A DNA stretch of 54,807 nt from Oscillospiraceae bacterium (lineage in GTDB: Bacteria; Bacillota; Clostridia; Oscillospirales; Oscillospiraceae), in assembly GCA_017430985.1 (NCBI GenBank), contig JAFRLZ010000030.1, forward strand, positions 1-54,807, read 5' to 3'. The notes below the pieces were generated by a model. The model searched no databases and was not told the origin of the DNA. It saw nothing but the letters and a program-made list of their open reading frames with translations. Positions 50,547-54,807 of this stretch are shown piece after piece. How positions within the stretch are numbered: position 1 is the stretch's first letter; the number at the start of each line of letters is the position of its first letter. A program made the position numbers and the translations under genes.

Positions 50547-50912
50547 TCAGGTCATGAATTTGTCGATGGCTTCGTTGAGCGCGGCGAGCTGATCGGAGTC
50601 GCCCGCGCTCACGTCGTCGATGCAGTGCTCGAGGTGGTCCTTCAGGATCACCTTGGCCGTACCGCTCAGCGCCGAGCGCACTGCGGCCAGCTGAACCAGA
50701 ACCTCCGTGCAGTCGCGCCCGTCCTCGACCATGCGCTTGACCGACTCAAGATGCCCGATCGCGCGGGAGAGACGGTTCAGCACCGCTTTGGTCTGCGTGT
50801 GGACGTGGCCGTGGGCATGGCTGTGCTCGTGGTCGTGGTCGTGCTCGACCGGATGGGCGTGGACGTGTCCGTCGCCGTGATCGTGATAATAGACTTCCTC
50901 TTCTTCGTGCAT
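50547..50912 (-). CDS. csoR: CsoR/RcnR-family metal-sensing repressor with His-rich N terminus
   Basis: A 121-residue all-helical regulator. The core from about residue 42 (KAVLNRLSRAIGHLESVKRM) has Cys68 (GRDCTEV), His93 and Cys97 (KDHLEHC), the ligand set that binds Cu(I) in CsoR. Residues 1-38 carry 14 His in a DHDHEHSHAHGHVH-type tract, rare in the basic family and suggestive of Ni, Zn or Cu buffering. Metal binding should release DNA. A GC-rich palindrome overlaps the -35 of its own promoter. No metal efflux gene adjoins it here, so its other targets lie elsewhere. Confidence 0.9.
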   Translation of the reverse strand: MHEEEEVYYHDHGDGHVHAHPVEHDHDHEHSHAHGHVHTQTKAVLNRLSRAIGHLESVKRMVEDGRDCTEVLVQLAAVRSALSGTAKVILKDHLEHCIDDVSAGDSDQLAALNEAIDKFMT

Positions 50913-50942
50913 AGTCGTATCCTCTTGCCGACGTTTTTTATC

Positions 50943-50971
50943 AGTTTAGCACACGAAAGCGGCATATACAA
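50943..50971 (-). promoter_or_regulatory. Promoter of csoR
   Basis: On the minus strand TTGTAT (50966-50971) and TAAACT (50943-50948) are 17 bases apart. The CsoR-type operator covers the -35. Confidence 0.65.
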
Positions 50972-50990
50972 CCCCCATGGGGGGATATAT
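50964..50990. promoter_or_regulatory. Putative CsoR operator
   Basis: A perfect 12-base palindrome CCCCCATGGGGG (50972-50983) with ATAT-containing flanks on both sides (ATATACAA and GATATAT). CsoR-type operators are G/C-tract palindromes with AT-rich flanks, so autoregulation is likely. Confidence 0.7.
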
Positions 50991-52219
50991 CATGCGGAAT
51001 TCCGTATTCCGTCCTTCGTATCCCGCTGCGCATGCAGCTCCGCGACAAGGCAGACGAAGCAGAGCAGCAGCGCTGCGATCAGCGCCCAGGCGCCGTACTG
51101 CATCGGCAGGAAAAAGCGCATTTTCAGATAGGCGTGATAGCCGAGCAGGGAAGCGAACTGCGTCAGCAGCGCGGCGGGGGCGGCTTCCGGCAGCGAGAAG
51201 GCAAGAGCGACGGTCAGCGCGTCGGCCGCGAAGAAATAGCGGTCATGCATGTGCGGCAGGAGGAAGGGAATACCGACGGCCATCAGCACCGCCAACAGCA
51301 GGACCGCACGGCCGTTCAGACGGCTGCGGAAGCGGAAGGCGAGGGCCAGCAGCGCGATGAGATAGACGAAGGCTCCGATGACGGCGAAGGAGGCGGCGGC
51401 CTCCGGATCCTGCACGTTCCAGAAAATGGCGAAGATCGAAGAGGAGTTGTAATTGAGCCCGCTGCCGATGCTGCCCGTCTGGCTGAGATAAAGCGTCAGC
51501 GTGTCGATAAACGGACGTCCGGTGAACACCGCCGGCAGGACCAGAAGGACATAGGTCAGCGGAAAGACCGGCAGGTGGTACCACTTGAGTTTCCCGTTGA
51601 AGAGCAGCACCGCGAAGACCGGAATCACGAACACGGCCTGCAGCTTGAAGCCGAAGGAGAGAGCGAGGCAGATCATGGATCGCACGGGCTTGTCTTCCAG
51701 CGCGAGCGCCAGCGCGAGCACGGCCAGGGCGACATAGATGCTGTCGCACTGCCCCCAGAGCGCGCCGTTGAGAAAGACCGTCGGCAGGAGGAGCAGCGTG
51801 AAGAAGCATGCGATCTGCCGTCGGGGCCCGCCGCCGAGACGAGCGCAGAGGCGAAGGCCGCCCCAGGCGAGCAGCACGTCGAACAGGATGCTCAGAAGCT
51901 TGATGAGATAAAGGTCCCGGATGCCCGAATAGGAGATCAGCGCCAGAAAGTAGAGGTAGGGGATGTTGTAGTTCCCAAGCGACCAGCGCAGGGCGCTCCA
52001 GCCCCCGTGCGTGCGGTAAAAGTCCACCCAGCCGGCGAGAAAATTCTGATAGTCCAGCGTCTCGTAATCCAGAACGAGAGCGCGCAGAACGAAGGCCAGC
52101 ACAGTCAGACCGACGCAGACGAGCCAATGAGCGCGCGTTTTCAAAACGCCGGAGCGCCAGAGCAGGAACAGCGCCAGTGCCGCCTCCAGGATCAAAAGAA
52201 CGATCACACGGTAATCCAT
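50990..52219 (-). CDS. Multi-pass GT-C type glycosyltransferase (mannosyltransferase-like)
   Basis: A 409-residue membrane protein with about eleven helices. An early acidic loop LDYETLDYQNFLAGW suits the catalytic Asp of GT-C enzymes that use lipid-linked sugars, and GALWGQCDSIYVAL plus PHMHDRYFF (about 320) are typical of the integral membrane glycosyltransferases of this group. It may add a sugar to a wall polymer or protein. I start at ATG 52219 with GAGGTG upstream. A TTG at 52237 would add six residues. No promoter is evident. Confidence 0.78.
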   Translation of the reverse strand: MDYRVIVLLILEAALALFLLWRSGVLKTRAHWLVCVGLTVLAFVLRALVLDYETLDYQNFLAGWVDFYRTHGGWSALRWSLGNYNIPYLYFLALISYSGIRDLYLIKLLSILFDVLLAWGGLRLCARLGGGPRRQIACFFTLLLLPTVFLNGALWGQCDSIYVALAVLALALALEDKPVRSMICLALSFGFKLQAVFVIPVFAVLLFNGKLKWYHLPVFPLTYVLLVLPAVFTGRPFIDTLTLYLSQTGSIGSGLNYNSSSIFAIFWNVQDPEAAASFAVIGAFVYLIALLALAFRFRSRLNGRAVLLLAVLMAVGIPFLLPHMHDRYFFAADALTVALAFSLPEAAPAALLTQFASLLGYHAYLKMRFFLPMQYGAWALIAALLLCFVCLVAELHAQRDTKDGIRNSA

Positions 52220-52331
52220 AGACACCTCGGCCTCCAAGCACCCCCCTGCACGGGGAAGGCTGAGAGGAATTGCTTATCAGGAATAAAAAAACAGCCGGAG
52301 CAGGGCTCCCGCTGAAAAAACAAAAAAGGGC

Positions 52332-52360
52332 TTGACTTTGCCTTTCGAAAGAGTTAAAAT
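52332..52360 (+). promoter_or_regulatory. Promoter of rpoB
   Basis: TTGACT (52332-52337) and TAAAAT (52355-52360) are 17 bases apart. The leader of about 140 bases contains GC stems (GGGGAGGGGG with CCCC; CCGGG with CCCGG) but no element I recognise. The whole 52220-52509 gap holds no other gene. Confidence 0.8.
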
Positions 52361-52509
52361 GACTTGCTATGTGTGCTCCGGGGAGGGGGATACTACCCCA
52401 CTATCGATCGTTCACAGTATAGCATTTCCGAACCGTAAAATCAACACCGGGCGCAAAAACTAAAGCAACCCACCCGGGCGTTTCAAAAACCAGAGAAGGA
52501 GAGTGCCCT

Positions 52510-54807
52510 ATGCCGAAAGACGTTCTCTACGGCAAAACTCTGCGCAAAAGCTTTGCCCGCACGCAGGAGATCATGGATATGCCGAACCTGCTGGAGATCC
52601 AGAAGAGTTCCTATCAATGGTTCCTGAATACCGGCCTTCGCGAAGTCTTCAAGGACACCGACGCGGTGTCCGATTACTCCGGTAATCTCGAGCTGAGCTT
52701 TATCGACTATTCCATGGACGAGAAGCCCAAGTACTCCGAGGAGGAGTGCAAGGCGCGCGACGCCACCTACGCCGCTCCGCTCAAGGTCCGCGTCCGGCTC
52801 CGCAACAAGGAGACGGAGGAGATCAAGGAGCAGGAGATCTTCATGGGCGATTTCCCCATCATGACGGCCGGGGGCACCTTTATCATCAACGGCGCCGAGC
52901 GTGTCATCGTGTCGCAGATCGTCCGCTCTCCCGGCGTGTACTTCGACCGCACGACGGACAAGTCTCTCATCAACATCTACGCCTCCACCGTGATCCCGTA
53001 TCACGGCGCCTGGCTGGAGTATGAGACGGACGCGGGGGACAACTTCAACGTCCGCATCGACAAGAACCGCAAGCTGCCCATCACCTGGTTCCTCAAGGCC
53101 ATGGGCGCCTACGATCCCGAGCGTCCGGAGACTTGGCTGAGCTGCGTGGCGGACACGGCCGTCGGCGCAACGACGAACGAGCGCCTGAAGGAGATCTTCG
53201 GCGAGGACGAGCGCATGACGGCGACCATGGACAAGGACACCACCGGCAGCCGCGACGAGTGCCTCATCGAGATCTACCGCAAGCTGCGCCCCGGCGATCC
53301 CCCCACGGTGGAGAGCGCCGAGACCCTGCTGGACGGCCTCTTCTTCGACCGCCGCCGCTATGACATTTCCAACGTCGGCCGCTTCAAGTTCAACAGCAAG
53401 CTCTCCCTCTATCCCCGCATCGCCGGCCACGCGCTGGCCGAGCCCGTGGCCGATCCGCTCACCGGCGAGCTTCTGGCCGACGCGGGCGAAGTCCTCAGCC
53501 GCGACACGGCCCGCAGGATCGCCGACGCCGGCGTGATCGGCGTGACGCTGAACGTGGACGGGAAGAACGTGCGCGTGTTCTCCAACGGCTTCGTGGACAT
53601 GGCCCGCTTCGTCGACTTCGACCCGGCCGAGTGCGGCGTGACCGAGCGCGTGCGCGGCATCGTGCTGCGCCAGCTCATGGAGCAGTATCAGGGCGAGGCC
53701 CTCAAGGACGCGATCCGCGAGCAGATCGACGTGCTGATTCCCAAGCATATCGTCGTGGACGATATGTTCTCCTCCGTCAACTACCTCAACGCGCTGGCCC
53801 ACGGCGTGGGCGAGCCGGACGATATCGACCACCTCGGCAACCGCCGCGTGCGCTGCGTGGGCGAGCTGCTGCAGAACCAGTTCCGCATCGGCTTTAGCCG
53901 CATGGAGCGCGTGATCCGCGAGCGCATGACCCTGCAGGACCTCGATATCGTCACCCCGCAGAGCCTCATCAACATCCGTCCCGTGACGGCCGCCATCAAG
54001 GAGTTCTTCGGCTCCTCGCCGCTGAGCCAGTTCATGGACCAGACCAACCCCCTCGCGGAGCTGACGCACAAGCGCCGTATGTCCGCGCTGGGCCCCGGCG
54101 GTCTGTCCCGCGAGCGCGCCAGCTTCGACGTGCGCGACGTGCACTACAGCCACTACGGCCGTCTGTGCCCGATCGAGACGCCGGAAGGTCCGAACATCGG
54201 CCTGATCTCCTACCTGGCCTCTTATGCCCGCGCCAACCAGTACGGCTTCCTCACCACGCCCTACCGCAAGGTCGAAAAGGGAAGCTGCCGCGTGACCGAC
54301 GAGATCGAGTACATGACGGCGGACGTGGAGGACCAGTACATCGTCGCGCAGGCCTCCGAGCCCGTGGATGAGAACGGCTGCCTCCTCAACCAGCGCATCA
54401 CCTGCCGTCACCGCAACGACACCATCGAGGTCAACCGCGAAGATGTCGACTATATCGACGTCAGCCCCAAGATGATGATCTCCATCGCCACGGCCATGAT
54501 CCCCTTCCTGGAGAACGACGACGCCAACCGCGCGCTGATGGGCGCGAACATGCAGCGTCAGGCCGTGCCTCTGATGACGACCCAGGCTCCCATCGTGGCC
54601 ACCGGCATCGAGCACAAGTGCGCCGTGGACTCCGGCGTGTGCGTGCTCTCCGAGGGCGACGGCGTCGTCACCGCCGTGGACGCCACGCACATCGTCGTGC
54701 GCTACGACAGCGGCGAGAGCAAGGATTACAAGCTCATCAAGTTTGCCCGCTCCAACCAGGGCACCTGCATCAACCAGCGCCCGATCGTCAACGCCGGCGA
54801 CCGCGTC
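52510..54807 (+). CDS. rpoB: RNA polymerase beta subunit (3' end outside window)
   Basis: The frame opens at ATG 52510 (MPKDVLYGKTLRKSFARTQE) with AAGGAGAG upstream and stays open to the last base, so 766 residues are seen of an expected 1150-1250. Family boxes: MTAGGTFIINGAERVIVSQI, SPGVYFDR, and the rifampicin region GSSPLSQFMDQTNPLAELTH followed by KRRMSALGPGGL. The usual resistance positions (Asp in MDQ, His in THKRR, Ser in MSALG) are wild type, so rifampicin sensitivity is expected. It is not preceded by rplL; it has a separate promoter after a glycosyltransferase gene. Confidence 0.98.
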   Translation, partial: MPKDVLYGKTLRKSFARTQEIMDMPNLLEIQKSSYQWFLNTGLREVFKDTDAVSDYSGNLELSFIDYSMDEKPKYSEEECKARDATYAAPLKVRVRLRNKETEEIKEQEIFMGDFPIMTAGGTFIINGAERVIVSQIVRSPGVYFDRTTDKSLINIYASTVIPYHGAWLEYETDAGDNFNVRIDKNRKLPITWFLKAMGAYDPERPETWLSCVADTAVGATTNERLKEIFGEDERMTATMDKDTTGSRDECLIEIYRKLRPGDPPTVESAETLLDGLFFDRRRYDISNVGRFKFNSKLSLYPRIAGHALAEPVADPLTGELLADAGEVLSRDTARRIADAGVIGVTLNVDGKNVRVFSNGFVDMARFVDFDPAECGVTERVRGIVLRQLMEQYQGEALKDAIREQIDVLIPKHIVVDDMFSSVNYLNALAHGVGEPDDIDHLGNRRVRCVGELLQNQFRIGFSRMERVIRERMTLQDLDIVTPQSLINIRPVTAAIKEFFGSSPLSQFMDQTNPLAELTHKRRMSALGPGGLSRERASFDVRDVHYSHYGRLCPIETPEGPNIGLISYLASYARANQYGFLTTPYRKVEKGSCRVTDEIEYMTADVEDQYIVAQASEPVDENGCLLNQRITCRHRNDTIEVNREDVDYIDVSPKMMISIATAMIPFLENDDANRALMGANMQRQAVPLMTTQAPIVATGIEHKCAVDSGVCVLSEGDGVVTAVDATHIVVRYDSGESKDYKLIKFARSNQGTCINQRPIVNAGDRV

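Overview
The window looks like chromosome of a GC-rich (about 60-65 percent) endospore-forming member of the Clostridia, most like the Oscillospiraceae/Ruminococcaceae gut lineages. The evidence is gene content only: yqfC/yqfD sporulation genes, era-yqzL-recO order, a class B sortase, HPr with both His15 and Ser46, a MurE with the meso-diaminopimelate DNPR motif, an L-box (lysine) riboswitch and a division cluster with mraZ-rsmH-ftsL-PBP-murE-mraY-ftsW-murG. No species-level call is possible from sequence inspection alone.

Layout. 1-3720 (+): the end of a secreted repeat protein, then a 31-residue peptide, a strong hairpin, an HPr-kinase-like protein, a PqqD-like peptide-binding protein, an S26B (SipW-like) peptidase and an ABC exporter. 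I read this as a ribosomally made, exported peptide (RiPP-like) cassette that lacks the cyclase and transglutaminase-type protease of lasso peptide clusters; it is the best candidate here for an undescribed system. 3781-7383 (-): an LPXTG-like surface protein and a class B sortase. 7437-7586: first copy of a 150-bp palindromic repeat. 7587-10557 (-): a polar amino acid ABC importer headed by a lysine riboswitch. 10665-13522 (-): a P-loop protein and a sensor-type PP2C phosphatase with lower GC than the rest, next to a four-tRNA array (Val-Phe-Gly-Cys). 14199-16198 (-): yerC, a methyltransferase and hsp33 under one promoter.

16542-31622 (+): nfeD with a paraslipin, a hexokinase, yqfC-yqfD-phoH-ybeY-era, the second palindromic repeat copy, yqzL-recO-mutS2, ptsH, a DMT transporter, and uvrC-rsmD-coaD with a coiled-coil protein. 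31682-40656 (+): the division and cell wall cluster, started by a clear promoter and three MraZ boxes. The cluster lacks murF, murD, murC and murB and is interrupted at 40657-46165 by a palindromic repeat, a FeoA-FeoB fusion (-), a VOC protein, threonine dehydratase with RidA, and a secreted phosphodiesterase-like protein. It resumes with murA-ftsQ-ftsZ (46214-49572). 49654-52219 holds a YihY membrane protein, a His-rich CsoR regulator with its operator, and a GT-C type glycosyltransferase. The window ends inside rpoB, which has its own promoter.

How the parts work together: the division cluster makes and flips lipid II (MurE, MraY, MurG, MurA) and builds the septal ring (FtsZ, FtsQ, FtsL, FtsW, PBP); the sortase anchors the neighbouring surface protein; the L-box couples lysine level to lysine uptake; RidA clears the reactive enamine made by threonine dehydratase; CsoR senses metal. 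Gene starts were chosen by Shine-Dalgarno position and overlap with upstream stops, and several differ from the longest open frame.
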